DNA of 64,000 nt from Hanstruepera flava (GCF_023634025.1 NZ_JALJCW010000001.1:248001-312000); one strand, 5' to 3'. Shown: positions 44,790 to 54,309, numbered from the stretch's first letter. Numbers and translations are program-made. Notes: a model not told the origin generated them from the sequence alone.

Positions 44790-45119
44790 ATGTCCAACTG
44801 GAATGATAAATTACAACTGTTTGATACCATTGTAGAAACTTGCCCTGAGTTTGAACGCAAAGGCAAGTCCATGATTTACTGTTCTGCAAACGGTTATATG
44901 TTTGCGTTATTAAACAAGGCAGGTGAAATTGGAGTTAGGTTATCAAAGCCATCACAAGAGGCCTTTAAGGCGAAATACAATACAAGCGAATACAGGTCTT
45001 ATGGTGCCGTAATGAAAGATTATGTATTAATTCCAGACAGCTTATTAACCAATTCGGTTTTAATGACTCAACTATTTACAGAAAGTTATAATTATGTCAT
45101 GTCTTTAAAACCAAAGTAA
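44790..45119 (+). CDS. TfoX N-terminal-domain-like protein
   Basis: A 109-residue protein with the TfoX-N/YjbR-like pattern: MIYCSANGYMFALLNKAGEIGVRLS, then a mid segment with Tyr-rich SEYRSYGAVMKDYVLIP. The Sxy/TfoX name implies competence control in gamma-proteobacteria, which need not hold here. Last gene before the convergent holA. Confidence 0.75.
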   Translation: MSNWNDKLQLFDTIVETCPEFERKGKSMIYCSANGYMFALLNKAGEIGVRLSKPSQEAFKAKYNTSEYRSYGAVMKDYVLIPDSLLTNSVLMTQLFTESYNYVMSLKPK

Positions 45120-45122
45120 AAA

Positions 45123-46127
45123 CTAATTTAAGATACGGACAATTAATTCTTTTAAAAGGTCACGCTGCGGAAGTGCATTAGCGCCCACACCCTTACTTTT
45201 TACGTCAAAATCACGTAACGTTGCAACTATTTGGCTAACCCGTTTCATGGGGTAATTTCTAGCTGCAGTAAGATACTCATTAACAAAATACGGGTTAATG
45301 CGTAAAGCCGAAGCCACACTTCGTGGCGATTTATCATTCAAGCCATGCAGTCTTAACAATTGAGAATAGAAATTAAATAACAGCGAGACAGTTACAATAA
45401 TGTTGTTATCTTTAGGATTGTCCGAAAAATAATTAATAATCTTATGCGCTTTAACCGCATTCCTTTCTCCTAGAGCCTTTCGCAGCTCAAAATTATTGTA
45501 ATCCTTACTAATTCCAATATTCTTTTCTATATGTTCGGGTGTAATTTGTGTGCCTTCAGGTAAAATTATTTTAAGCTTATTAAGCTCGTTAGTTATCTTA
45601 CTTAAATCCGTTCCTAAAAACTCAACTAAAATTAAAGCTGCTTTTGGTGTAATGGAATAATTCTGACCAGCCAACACACGTCTAATCCAATCAGGTACTT
45701 GGTTATCGTATAATTTCTTGCTTTCAAAAACAACACCTGTTTTCTTTAACTCTTTGTATAAACTTTTTCGTTTATCAATAGTTTTATACTTATAATTAAA
45801 GACCAAAACCGTTGAAGTCTGTGGTTGTTTAGCATAAGCAGTAAGTTTTTCTATACTACGTGATAAATCTTGAGCTTCTTTAACAATAACAACCTGATAT
45901 TCGGCCATCATTGGAAATCGCTTGGCATGTCCAACAATATCTTCTATGGTAACATCACGACCATATAAAACCATTTGGTTAAACCCTCTCTCCTCTTCGC
46001 TTAAAACGGTATCCTCAATAAAATCTGAAATCTTATCAATGTAATAAGGTTCTTCACCCATTAAAAAATAAATAGGCTTTATTTTGCCAGATTTTATGTC
46101 GTTTACTATCAGCTTTACATCATCCAA
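45123..46127 (-). CDS. holA: DNA polymerase III subunit delta
   Basis: A 334-residue clamp-loader subunit. Typical features are the start KLIVNDIKSGKIKPIYFLMGEEPYYID, VIVKEAQDL, a central FLGTDLSKITNELNKL and the C-terminal helical collar with RGINPYF-like SALRINPYFVNEYL. It opens the beta clamp within the clamp-loader. Divergent from the HsdR-N-like gene. Confidence 0.93.
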   Translation of the reverse strand: MDDVKLIVNDIKSGKIKPIYFLMGEEPYYIDKISDFIEDTVLSEEERGFNQMVLYGRDVTIEDIVGHAKRFPMMAEYQVVIVKEAQDLSRSIEKLTAYAKQPQTSTVLVFNYKYKTIDKRKSLYKELKKTGVVFESKKLYDNQVPDWIRRVLAGQNYSITPKAALILVEFLGTDLSKITNELNKLKIILPEGTQITPEHIEKNIGISKDYNNFELRKALGERNAVKAHKIINYFSDNPKDNNIIVTVSLLFNFYSQLLRLHGLNDKSPRSVASALRINPYFVNEYLTAARNYPMKRVSQIVATLRDFDVKSKGVGANALPQRDLLKELIVRILN

Positions 46128-46222
46128 AATTGCAATGGTTTTATATAAACATGCTATTATAATAAATAACCTTTGGTAATTGATTATTGTAGATTAACTT
46201 TGAAAAAATCCTGAACGGTTTC

Positions 46223-46669
46223 ATGCAAAAACTCAATTTTCCAAAGTTTTCGTTTCGATTCAAAAATAGCGAAAATAAAGTATCTATATTCGATATCATT
46301 CGGAAAAAATTTGTGGTTTTGCAACCCGAAGAATGGGTAAGGCAAAACTGTGTACACTATTTAATTTCGTACAAAAATTTCCCTAAATCCTTTATTAATG
46401 TTGAAAAAGAACTGGTAATTAACAACTTAAAAAAACGTTACGATATTGTTGTGTACAATTCAGACAGTACCATCCATCTACTAGTTGAATGTAAAAGCCC
46501 TACAATTACCATAAACCAAGATACTTTTGACCAAATAGCGCGTTATAATTTACAGTTAAAAGCAGACTATTTAATGGTTACAAATGGATTAAATCATTAT
46601 TATTGCCAAATGGATTTTAATCAATCACGCTATAATTTTCTTAAAGACATTCCAAATTACACATTATGA
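46223..46669 (+). CDS. Type I restriction HsdR N-terminal-like (PD-(D/E)XK) protein
   Basis: A 148-residue stand-alone nuclease-fold protein. KRYDIVVYNSDSTIHLLVECKSP carries the Asp and Glu-x-Lys of the PD-(D/E)XK motif (D near 74, E-C-K near 91-93), and QIARYNLQLKADYLMVTNGLNHY is the usual following helix and strand. No HsdM or HsdS is near, and the protein lacks the helicase part, so this is the widespread orphan form in Bacteroidota and not a restriction system. Overlaps the glycosyltransferase gene by 4 bases. Confidence 0.88.
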   Translation: MQKLNFPKFSFRFKNSENKVSIFDIIRKKFVVLQPEEWVRQNCVHYLISYKNFPKSFINVEKELVINNLKKRYDIVVYNSDSTIHLLVECKSPTITINQDTFDQIARYNLQLKADYLMVTNGLNHYYCQMDFNQSRYNFLKDIPNYTL

Positions 46670-47646
46670 AAATTGCTGTTGTTATATTAAACTGGAACGG
46701 AAAAACCCTACTAGAGCAGTTTATACCATCGGTAATTTCGTATTCAAATGAAGCTGATGTTTACCTTGCGGACAATGCCTCTACTGATAATTCAGTAGAT
46801 TATGTAAAAACCCATTTTCCGACTATTAATATCATTCAAAATACTGAAAACGGCGGCTATGCAAAAGGCTACAACGAGGCTCTTAAACAAATAAAAGCAG
46901 ATGTTTATTGTTTGTTGAATAGTGATGTTGAAGTCACGAAAAACTGGTTGCAGCCGGTAATTGAAGAATTTGAAAGTAATCCTGAAACCTCCATTATACA
47001 ACCCAAAATATTAGACTACAAAAACAAAGACTTTTTTGAATACGCTGGAGCCGCTGGTGGTTTTATTGATAAATATGGATACCCTTATTGTAGAGGTCGT
47101 ATATTCAATACAATTGAAAAAGATTCTAGACAATACAATGATAATGTAGAAATATTTTGGGCTTCTGGCGCTTGTTTTTTTATAAAAGCGCAGGTTTTTA
47201 AAAACTTAAACGGATTTGACGAGTCGTTTTTTGCCCACATGGAGGAAATAGATTTATGCTGGAGGGCTTTTAACAAAGGTTACGTTACAAAATATGTTGG
47301 CGATTCTACTATTTACCATTTAGGAGGAGCTACCCTAAAAAACACCAATCCTAAAAAAACCTATTTAAATTTTAGGAATAGTCTTTTTACCCTTGTAAAA
47401 AATGCAAAAGGGAATCTATTGTCTCTGGTCTTTACCCGATTGCTTCTCGATGGTGTTGCGGGCGTTAAATTTTTATTTGAATTTAAATTCGGCCACATTT
47501 TAGCCATTATAAAAGCACATTTCAGCTTTTACATAAATCTTCCAAGATTATTAAACACCAGAAAGCAGCTATTACAAAAGGGCAATTACTTCCAAACTAA
47601 ATCAATTGTGTGGCGTTATTACATGAAAAACATCAAGACTTTTTAA
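46666..47646 (+). CDS. Family 2 glycosyltransferase
   Basis: A 326-residue GT-A enzyme: AVVILNWNGKTLLEQF start, ADNASTDNSVDYV, the metal-binding LNSDVEV, and HMEEIDLCWRAFNKGY with the catalytic Glu-Asp-like pair. Similar to rhamnosyl- and other LPS sugar transferases. A hydrophobic region near the C-terminus may bind the membrane. Confidence 0.93.
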   Translation: MKIAVVILNWNGKTLLEQFIPSVISYSNEADVYLADNASTDNSVDYVKTHFPTINIIQNTENGGYAKGYNEALKQIKADVYCLLNSDVEVTKNWLQPVIEEFESNPETSIIQPKILDYKNKDFFEYAGAAGGFIDKYGYPYCRGRIFNTIEKDSRQYNDNVEIFWASGACFFIKAQVFKNLNGFDESFFAHMEEIDLCWRAFNKGYVTKYVGDSTIYHLGGATLKNTNPKKTYLNFRNSLFTLVKNAKGNLLSLVFTRLLLDGVAGVKFLFEFKFGHILAIIKAHFSFYINLPRLLNTRKQLLQKGNYFQTKSIVWRYYMKNIKTF

Positions 47647-47706
47647 TTGTTTATAAATAGTGTTAAAATTTTTGTTAACATTTCATTTATGCATTATTCT
47701 TTTGCA

Positions 47707-47714
47707 TAATTTTG
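47707..47714 (+). promoter_or_regulatory. -7 box of the OmpA-like gene
   Basis: TAATTTTG (TAnnTTTG) 37 bp before the ATG at 47752; no well-placed TTG. Confidence 0.45.
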
Positions 47715-47751
47715 GTATGTTAATTAATAACATCTAAAAAACATTTAAAAA

Positions 47752-48612
47752 ATGAAAAAAATAATCTTATTTGGTATATCTGCAATGTTCCTTCTAGGAT
47801 CATGTGTATCTAAAAAAGAATACGCTGCTCTAGAAGCAAAACAAAAAGAAACTCAAGACTTACTAAATTCTGCAACTGTAAAATTAAATTCTTGTTTGGC
47901 CGATAAAGCATCAGCTGACGCACGCGTTAAATCTTTAGAAGAGCGTATTGCTGACTTAAAAAATTCTAATGAAAACCTAATACAAAGTAATAAGGATCTT
48001 ACCATGCTAACTTCTAAAGGTGCATCAAATGTTGAAAAGACACTTGAAAGCATGAAAGAAAAAGATTTAAAAATATCACGTTTACAAGATGCTGTTAACA
48101 AAAAGGACAGTGTTATGTTAGCTTTAGTAACTAGCTTGAAAAAAGAAGTTGGTATCAATGACCCAGATATTGAAGTAAATGTTGAAAAAGGCGTTGTATT
48201 CATTTCTATAGCTGACAAATTATTATTTAAGAGCGGTAGTTATGTTGTAAACGAACGCGCAAAAGAAGTTTTAGGCAAAGTTGCCAAGGTTGTAAAAAGC
48301 AAACCTGATTTTGAATGTATGGTTGAAGCGCATACAGACCCTGTACCTTACAACAAACCTCCATTGTTAGACAACTGGGATTTAAGTGTTAAACGCGCTA
48401 CATCAGTTGTTCGAGTGCTCGAAGATTTAGGTGTTAACTCCAGCAAGCTTATAGCTGCAGGTCGTTCTCAATATGTGCCAATTGACACCAATGATACTGC
48501 CGAAGGTAGAGCTGCAAACAGACGTACAAGAATTGTTATTTTACCAAAAATTGACGAATTCTACGATATGATTGAAAAAGAAATGAAAAATCTTGAAGCT
48601 GGTTCCAACTAG
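47752..48612 (+). CDS. OmpA-family peptidoglycan-binding lipoprotein
   Basis: A 286-residue outer-membrane lipoprotein (lipobox LLGSC). Residues ~25-120 form a long coiled coil with heptads (LEERIADLKNSNENLIQSNKDL), and ~145-270 an OmpA C-terminal domain with LLFKSGSYVV, VEAHTDPVPY and NRRTRIVILP, where Asp and Arg bind peptidoglycan diaminopimelate. It tethers outer membrane to cell wall. Strong terminator behind it. Confidence 0.94.
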   Translation: MKKIILFGISAMFLLGSCVSKKEYAALEAKQKETQDLLNSATVKLNSCLADKASADARVKSLEERIADLKNSNENLIQSNKDLTMLTSKGASNVEKTLESMKEKDLKISRLQDAVNKKDSVMLALVTSLKKEVGINDPDIEVNVEKGVVFISIADKLLFKSGSYVVNERAKEVLGKVAKVVKSKPDFECMVEAHTDPVPYNKPPLLDNWDLSVKRATSVVRVLEDLGVNSSKLIAAGRSQYVPIDTNDTAEGRAANRRTRIVILPKIDEFYDMIEKEMKNLEAGSN

Positions 48613-48635
48613 TTTAACCAAGTAATTAATATTGT

Positions 48636-48668
48636 AAAAGCCTAACAAATATTTGTTAGGCTTTTTTT
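48636..48668 (+). terminator. Rho-independent terminator after the OmpA-like gene
   Basis: A perfect palindrome AAAAGCCTAACAAAT and ATTTGTTAGGCTTTT followed by more T, 24 bp after the stop. Confidence 0.9.
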
Positions 48669-48877
48669 ATTTTCCTTAAATCTCAATTCCGTTTATCCAA
48701 CATATTTGACGTTTATCTATACTAAAAATGCAAGAAATGTTAGTTCATCAAATAAAATTTGCAATTCATAGAAAATCAATGATTTATATGGTTTTAAGTG
48801 TTATTTTAAATATACCAAATCTACATTCAGTCCATCTTGTAACTAAAAATAGTTACCTACTTTAAAACATTAAGACT
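48669..48877. other. AT-rich gap without recognised feature
   Basis: About 210 bp between the terminator and a small ORF. I see no RNA gene, repeat or clear promoter in it. Confidence 0.5.
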
Positions 48878-49039
48878 ATGATACAAGTTTTACCCTACCG
48901 TTTTAAAAGACGTTCTAAAAATCATTTTGATTGGATGTTAAACGTCATTAAATCTGAAAGTTATTTTAAAGCAGACTCCATTATTTTAGACCAAAATTGT
49001 CAAAAAAACAGAATATTTAATAAGTCAGCTAAGCTTTAA
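48878..49039 (+). CDS. Small ORF of 53 residues, uncertain
   Basis: An ATG-started frame coding a basic, aromatic-rich peptide (QVLPYRFKRRSKNHFDWM, YFKADSIILD). It fills the space up to the stop of the convergent Sua5-type gene exactly, with the two stops adjacent. There is no signal or membrane segment. Composition looks coding (Lys, Phe, Tyr typical of the genome), but I have no family for it. Confidence 0.35.
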   Translation: MIQVLPYRFKRRSKNHFDWMLNVIKSESYFKADSIILDQNCQKNRIFNKSAKL

Positions 49040-49660
49040 CTAAAATATCTCAAGGCTTCCTTTTCCTTCTCGAATGACTGTTGGAGTGTTTTCAGATAGA
49101 TCAATAATTGTTGACGCTACGTTATCTCCGTAACCACCATCGATTACTAAATCTACAAGATTATCCCATTTTTCGAGAATCAGTTCAGGGTCTGTTGTAT
49201 ACTCAATAACATCATCTTCATCACGAATGGAAGAAGATATTATTGGGTTACCCAGCTCTTTAACAATCTCTAAAGCAATCTGATTGTTTGGGATACGAAT
49301 ACCTACGGTTTTTTTCTTCTTAAAAACAGATGGTAATGTTTTAGCCCCAGGAAGGATAAAGGTATATGGGCCTGGCAGAGCACGTTTTAAAATCTTAAAA
49401 GTAGAAGTGTCTATCTGCTTAACATAGTCGCTTAAATTACTTAAATCGCGACATACAAAAGAAAAATTAGAATTCTCTAGTTTTACACCTTTAATCCTAG
49501 CAATTTTTTCTAATGCTTTAGTGTTAGTAATATCGCAACCCAAACCATAAACAGTATCGGTAGGATAAATAATTAACCCACCCTTTTTTAAAACATCAAC
49601 AACACGTTTAATTTCTTTTGGGTTTGGGTTTTCTTCGTAAATTCTAATAAATTCCGCCAT
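49040..49660 (-). CDS. L-threonylcarbamoyladenylate synthase family protein (Sua5/YciO/YrdC)
   Basis: A 206-residue single-domain YrdC-fold protein: GGLIIYPTDTVYGLGCDI, RIKGVKLENSNFSF, ALPGPYTFILP, VGIRIPNNQIAL and SSIRDEDD, with basic residues lining the ATP/threonine pocket. It supplies threonylcarbamoyl-AMP for t6A37 of tRNAs, although the YciO subgroup, to which this short form is close, may do something else. Confidence 0.92.
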   Translation of the reverse strand: MAEFIRIYEENPNPKEIKRVVDVLKKGGLIIYPTDTVYGLGCDITNTKALEKIARIKGVKLENSNFSFVCRDLSNLSDYVKQIDTSTFKILKRALPGPYTFILPGAKTLPSVFKKKKTVGIRIPNNQIALEIVKELGNPIISSSIRDEDDVIEYTTDPELILEKWDNLVDLVIDGGYGDNVASTIIDLSENTPTVIREGKGSLEIF

Positions 49661-49811
49661 TTATGGATTTAGTTTAAATGATTCTTTACAAATTAAATAT
49701 TTTTCATTGAATTGTTGTGCACTATTAAAACATTTGAAAAAATTAAGCTTAAATTTATAATCTATCTTTTTAAACCCTGTAACATTTAAATATTTTTTCA
49801 GTCATATTAAT

Positions 49812-50777
49812 ATGCCAAGAATACTATTATTTTTATTAATTGTTTGCTTCTCAAGTGTCTTGAATGCCAATGATATTATTAAAAAAGGGACTATTATTTT
49901 TCCGAAATCTGAAAAGATAAACGAATACACTACACGAATTCCCTTTAAACTAGTAGATCATCTTATTATTGTTGAAGCTGAAATTTATAACAAGAAAGGA
50001 AATTTTATTATAGATACAGGTTCTGAATCTATGATTCTTAACAAAATGCACTTCAATAATCTTTACAAACATCACGAAAAGAAAAATCAATCATTTGGAG
50101 TAATGGAGGCAATTGACAATCCTTATGAAAAACATGTAAAAGATTTTGTGCTCCAAAATTTTAAACTAGAAACCTTAAAGTCCGACGTTATAAACCTATC
50201 TCATATTGAGCAAAGCAAGAAAATAAAGCTTTTAGGTATTATTGGCTATTCTGTTTTAAAAGATTACGAAGTCTTTGTTGACTTGCATTTGAATCAAATT
50301 ACACTATCAAAGGTTGACCGATTTGGGAATAAGCTTGATAAAAACGTTTATCTTGAAAAAATTGTTGATAGTTTAAATTTTACTTTAAAAAATCATACAA
50401 TAATTCTTTTTGGAGATATCAACAATAAAAAAGTGAAGTTTGGGCTTGATACAGCAGCTGAATTCAATCAAATAAGTAAAAACCTAAACAAAGATTTACT
50501 CAATTGCTTTATTCCTAAAAAACGTTTGGTCTTGATGGACGCTAGTAACAAGAAAACCGAAGTCATTGCAGGTAAATTACATCGTGTTAGATTAAGCAAA
50601 ACCATATATTTTGGACCAATGGATACCGTTCTAACTAACTTAAAAAGGGTAAACGAAGCATTTGGTACAGATTTAGATGGTATATTAGGGTACGAATTCT
50701 TTAAATATAAAAGAACCATAATAAATTATCAGAAAGAGAAATTATATTTTATTAATTATCCAATAAAAAGACATTGA
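49812..50777 (+). CDS. Exported retropepsin-like aspartic protease
   Basis: A 321-residue protein with a signal peptide and two Asp-protease half domains. NFIIDTGSESMILNK near residue 63-77 holds the classical DTGS; the second, KFGLDTAAEFNQIS near 213, holds DTAA. Each is followed by a strand and LDGILGYEFF/LGIIGYSVLK, as in periplasmic clan AA proteases. Bacteroidota have many such double-domain members of unknown substrate. The stop TGA overlaps the TTG start of the CBM48 gene. Confidence 0.88.
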   Translation: MPRILLFLLIVCFSSVLNANDIIKKGTIIFPKSEKINEYTTRIPFKLVDHLIIVEAEIYNKKGNFIIDTGSESMILNKMHFNNLYKHHEKKNQSFGVMEAIDNPYEKHVKDFVLQNFKLETLKSDVINLSHIEQSKKIKLLGIIGYSVLKDYEVFVDLHLNQITLSKVDRFGNKLDKNVYLEKIVDSLNFTLKNHTIILFGDINNKKVKFGLDTAAEFNQISKNLNKDLLNCFIPKKRLVLMDASNKKTEVIAGKLHRVRLSKTIYFGPMDTVLTNLKRVNEAFGTDLDGILGYEFFKYKRTIINYQKEKLYFINYPIKRH

Positions 50778-51742
50778 AGTTAGCAATCAAACATACCACC
50801 TCTATTCTTTTATTTCTTACCTGCACATTGAGCATTTCTCAAGATAAAAATGTTCTGGGCTATAAAATTGATGGTGATGATATTGTTTTTGTATTCGATA
50901 CTCGCGATTATGAAAAGGCTACCTCTGATTCCTCTGGCAGCATAAAAGATTTTGATGACTTAAAAATAGAAGAAGTTATTGTCTCTGGGCAGTTTAACAA
51001 CTGGACGCGTGATAAGTGGCAAATGATTAAAATTGGCGATAATACATTTGAGTTAAGAAAAAAAATAACAGATTTTTCAAATGAATCTTCTTGGGAATTT
51101 AAATTTCTAATTAATGGTAAATACTGGGCCGAACCAACAGATAAAATAGCCAATATTGTTCCGGCAAAAACACCTAACGGAAAACCTTTAAACGTTTATA
51201 ATTTAAAGTTCTATACTGCTTATCAAAATGAAGATGGCAACGCTTGTTTTAAACTTTATGGTTACAACAATGCAAAAAAGGTAATACTTGCCGGCTCATT
51301 CAATAAATGGGATGAAAATCTATTTGAAATGAATAAGGTGGGAAATGGTTGGGAGATAACTTTACAGATAAAACCAGGATCGTATGAATATAGATATATA
51401 GTTGACGGTAAATGGATTGAAGATCCTTACAATCCCAATAAAGTTGGAAACGAATTTGGGGAATATAACTCGGTAATCAATATAAGCAAAGAGGTTACCT
51501 TTGAATTACAAGGTTTTTTAGATGCCAAAAAAGTTATTCTTTCTGGAAGTTTTAATAATTGGTCTGAAAATGAACCAAAAATGAAAAAAACAGATTTTGG
51601 TTGGACGCTAACCTTAACTTTAGCAGGCGGGAAACACCATTACAAATTTATTATTGATAATGAATGGTTGATTGATCCCGATAATCCGGTAAAAGAATAT
51701 GATGGTAAAGGCAATATTAATTCGGTTTGCATGGTTAAATAA
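50774..51742 (+). CDS. Exported protein with three glycogen-binding (CBM48/E-set) modules
   Basis: A 322-residue protein starting at TTG inside the TTGA overlap, with a signal peptide. Three repeated modules of ~85-100 residues each show the same core: EVIVSGQFNNWTRDKW, KVILAGSFNKWDENLF, KVILSGSFNNWSENEP, each followed by a Trp-containing strand and a YRYIVDGKWIEDPYNP-type end. This is the AMPK/CBM48 pattern for binding alpha-glucans. No catalytic domain is attached. Confidence 0.88.
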   Translation: MKLAIKHTTSILLFLTCTLSISQDKNVLGYKIDGDDIVFVFDTRDYEKATSDSSGSIKDFDDLKIEEVIVSGQFNNWTRDKWQMIKIGDNTFELRKKITDFSNESSWEFKFLINGKYWAEPTDKIANIVPAKTPNGKPLNVYNLKFYTAYQNEDGNACFKLYGYNNAKKVILAGSFNKWDENLFEMNKVGNGWEITLQIKPGSYEYRYIVDGKWIEDPYNPNKVGNEFGEYNSVINISKEVTFELQGFLDAKKVILSGSFNNWSENEPKMKKTDFGWTLTLTLAGGKHHYKFIIDNEWLIDPDNPVKEYDGKGNINSVCMVK

Positions 51743-51746
51743 ACTT

Positions 51747-54077
51747 TCAGCCTATAACTTCAAGTTTTGCGAAGCGTAACAATAATTTTTTTACACCGCC
51801 ATTATCAAATTTAATTTCAGCTTTAACATCACTTCCGACACCTTCTATTTTAAGCACCTCTCCTTTTCCAAATCTTAAATGCTCTACAATATTACCAACC
51901 GCCAACTTACTATCAAACAAATTGGTGTTCCCTGAAGTTTTAGAAACTGGTTTTAGGTTTTTAGGTGTAGATACGGGTTTCTTTTCTACTTTATTGACTG
52001 CTCTCCCCTTTTTAAATGTAGGTTGTACAGGCTTTTTAAATCTAATTTTATTGGGTTCAACATCTCCAAAAATATCAGCATCCAACATGGGGTTAAAACG
52101 TCGTTCCTCAATTGGCGTAACAACTTCTAAATATTGGTCATCTATTTCTTCAATAAACCTACTTGGTTCAGAATCTATTAATTTCCCCCAACGATAGCGA
52201 GATAAAGCATACGTTAAATATGCTTGCTTTTCGGCGCGAGTCAATGCCACATAAAACAAACGTCGCTCCTCCTCTAGCTCACTACGTGTATTCATACTCA
52301 TAGCACTTGGGAATAGATCTTCCTCTAAACCTACAATATATACATACGGAAACTCCAATCCTTTAGCTAAATGAATCGTCATTAAAGCCACATGGTTACT
52401 ATCGCCTTTATCGGCATCTAAATCTGTAGCAAGTGCCACATCTTCTAAAAATTCTGCCAATGAAGCAGTAGCATCAGCTATTTCCTTTTGCCCCTCAACA
52501 AAGTCCTTAATACCGTTAAGCAACTCTTCAATGTTTTCCATCCTGGCAACACCTTCGGGCGTACCATCTTTGTTAAATTCACGAATTAATCCACTGGCTT
52601 TTACTACATGTTCTGCCAATTCGAATGCATTGGCCGTTTCATTCATAACCTGAAAACTTTTGATTAAAGTCACAAAATTTTTCAGTTTCGTTTTTGTTCC
52701 AGAATTTATGCCAACATCTAGCTTGTCAATATTTTCAAGAACTTTAAAAATAGTGCGCTCATAGCCATTTGCGGCTACAATCAACTTATCTAAAGTTGTT
52801 TGACCAATTCCTCGAGCCGGATAATTAATAACCCGCTTTAAAGCTTCCTCATCTGCCGGATTGATAACCAAACGCAAGTACGACAGCACATCCTTAATCT
52901 CCTTCCGCTGGTAAAAGGACAAGCCTCCATAAATCCGATAAGGAATATCGCGCTTTCTTAAGGCATCCTCAATAGCACGAGATTGCGCATTTGTGCGGTA
53001 CAGAACTGCAAAATCACTATTCTGAAGTTGATTCTGCATTTTATTCTCAAAAATAGAACTGGCCACATAACGCCCTTCATCACCATCAGTCAACGACCGA
53101 TTTACAATTATTTTAGGCCCTTCATCATTGGCTGTCCAAACCACCTTATCTAACTTGGTTTGGTTTTTGTCTATAATGGAATTGGCTGCGTTTACAATAT
53201 TCTTGGTTGAACGGTAATTTTGTTCCAATCGGAACACTTTCACATCGTCATAATCTCTTTGAAAATTCAGGATATTATTTATGTTAGCACCACGAAACGC
53301 ATAAATGCTTTGCGCATCATCTCCTACTACACATATATTTTGAAATCTATCAGAAAGTGCCCTAACAATCAAATACTGGGAATGGTTGGTATCCTGATAC
53401 TCATCAACTAAAATATAGCGAAACTTATCTTGGTACTTTGCCAACACATCTGGAAATCTGGTAAGGAGTTCGTTAGTTTTCAATAACAAATCGTCAAAAT
53501 CCATGGCGCCTGCCTTAAAACAACGGTCTACATAATTCTTATATATCTCACCCAAGCGTGGGCGCCTTGCCATAGTATCGGCTTCAATTAACTCTGGGTT
53601 TTGAAAATAAGCCTTAACGGTTATTAGGCTGTTTTTATATGAAGATATGCGAGAGCGTATTTGTTTGTATTTATAAACATCTTTATCAAGATTCATTTCT
53701 TTTATGATAGACGCTATTAATCTATCGGAATCTTGTGTATCATAAATGGTGAAATTACTTGGGTAGCCTAACTTATCCGCCTCAAAACGCAAGATTTTGG
53801 CAAATACAGAGTGGAATGTTCCCATCCAAAGATTTTTTGCTTCTCCATCACCAACTATTTCAGCGATACGACCTTTCATTTCTCTGGCTGCCTTATTAGT
53901 AAATGTCAATGCTAAAATATTAAACGCATCAACACCTTGACTCATAAGATAGGCTATACGATAAGTTAAAACACGTGTCTTTCCAGAACCTGCTCCAGCA
54001 ATTACAATCATAGGACCATCTTTTTGCAAAGTTGGCGCTAATTGGGCATCATTTAACTGACTTAAATATTTTTCCAA
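51747..54077 (-). CDS. uvrD: UvrD/PcrA-type superfamily 1 DNA helicase
   Basis: About 777 residues if started at the TTG at 54077, which gives the family start Glu-Lys-Tyr-Leu-x-x-Leu-Asn; the upstream ATG at 54155 adds 26 unrelated residues. Motifs in order: Q motif LNDAQLAPTL, Walker A AGAGSGKT, LTFTNKAAREM, Walker B ILVDEYQDTN, VGDDAQSIYAFRGA, LEQNYRST, MTIHLAKGLEFPYV and YVALTRAEKQAYL. The C-terminal ~50 residues are a Tudor-like domain (HLRFGKGEVLKI) that contacts RNA polymerase in PcrA. 3'-to-5' helicase in repair and transcription-conflict removal. Confidence 0.94.
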   Translation of the reverse strand: MEKYLSQLNDAQLAPTLQKDGPMIVIAGAGSGKTRVLTYRIAYLMSQGVDAFNILALTFTNKAAREMKGRIAEIVGDGEAKNLWMGTFHSVFAKILRFEADKLGYPSNFTIYDTQDSDRLIASIIKEMNLDKDVYKYKQIRSRISSYKNSLITVKAYFQNPELIEADTMARRPRLGEIYKNYVDRCFKAGAMDFDDLLLKTNELLTRFPDVLAKYQDKFRYILVDEYQDTNHSQYLIVRALSDRFQNICVVGDDAQSIYAFRGANINNILNFQRDYDDVKVFRLEQNYRSTKNIVNAANSIIDKNQTKLDKVVWTANDEGPKIIVNRSLTDGDEGRYVASSIFENKMQNQLQNSDFAVLYRTNAQSRAIEDALRKRDIPYRIYGGLSFYQRKEIKDVLSYLRLVINPADEEALKRVINYPARGIGQTTLDKLIVAANGYERTIFKVLENIDKLDVGINSGTKTKLKNFVTLIKSFQVMNETANAFELAEHVVKASGLIREFNKDGTPEGVARMENIEELLNGIKDFVEGQKEIADATASLAEFLEDVALATDLDADKGDSNHVALMTIHLAKGLEFPYVYIVGLEEDLFPSAMSMNTRSELEEERRLFYVALTRAEKQAYLTYALSRYRWGKLIDSEPSRFIEEIDDQYLEVVTPIEERRFNPMLDADIFGDVEPNKIRFKKPVQPTFKKGRAVNKVEKKPVSTPKNLKPVSKTSGNTNLFDSKLAVGNIVEHLRFGKGEVLKIEGVGSDVKAEIKFDNGGVKKLLLRFAKLEVIG

Positions 54078-54309
54078 AGGGACTGTTTTTTCAAAGTGTG
54101 AAAATAAGTATTGTAAACCTTTTAGACCGCTAGAATTATTAATAATTATAAACAATTTAAAGGCATATATGTTATATAACCGTAATACATTTTTAAAACC
54201 ATTAGATATAACAATTACATTTATTAAATAACAAATTTTAGAATTTATAGGACTTGTAAGAGCCTTACTTTATCCATATTTTAAATATATTTACTTCAAA
54301 ATATTTAGT

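Noticed and set aside
46223-46669. HsdR-N-like protein as part of a restriction-modification system
   Set aside because: No methylase, specificity subunit or helicase part nearby; it is the common orphan form next to a glycosyltransferase.
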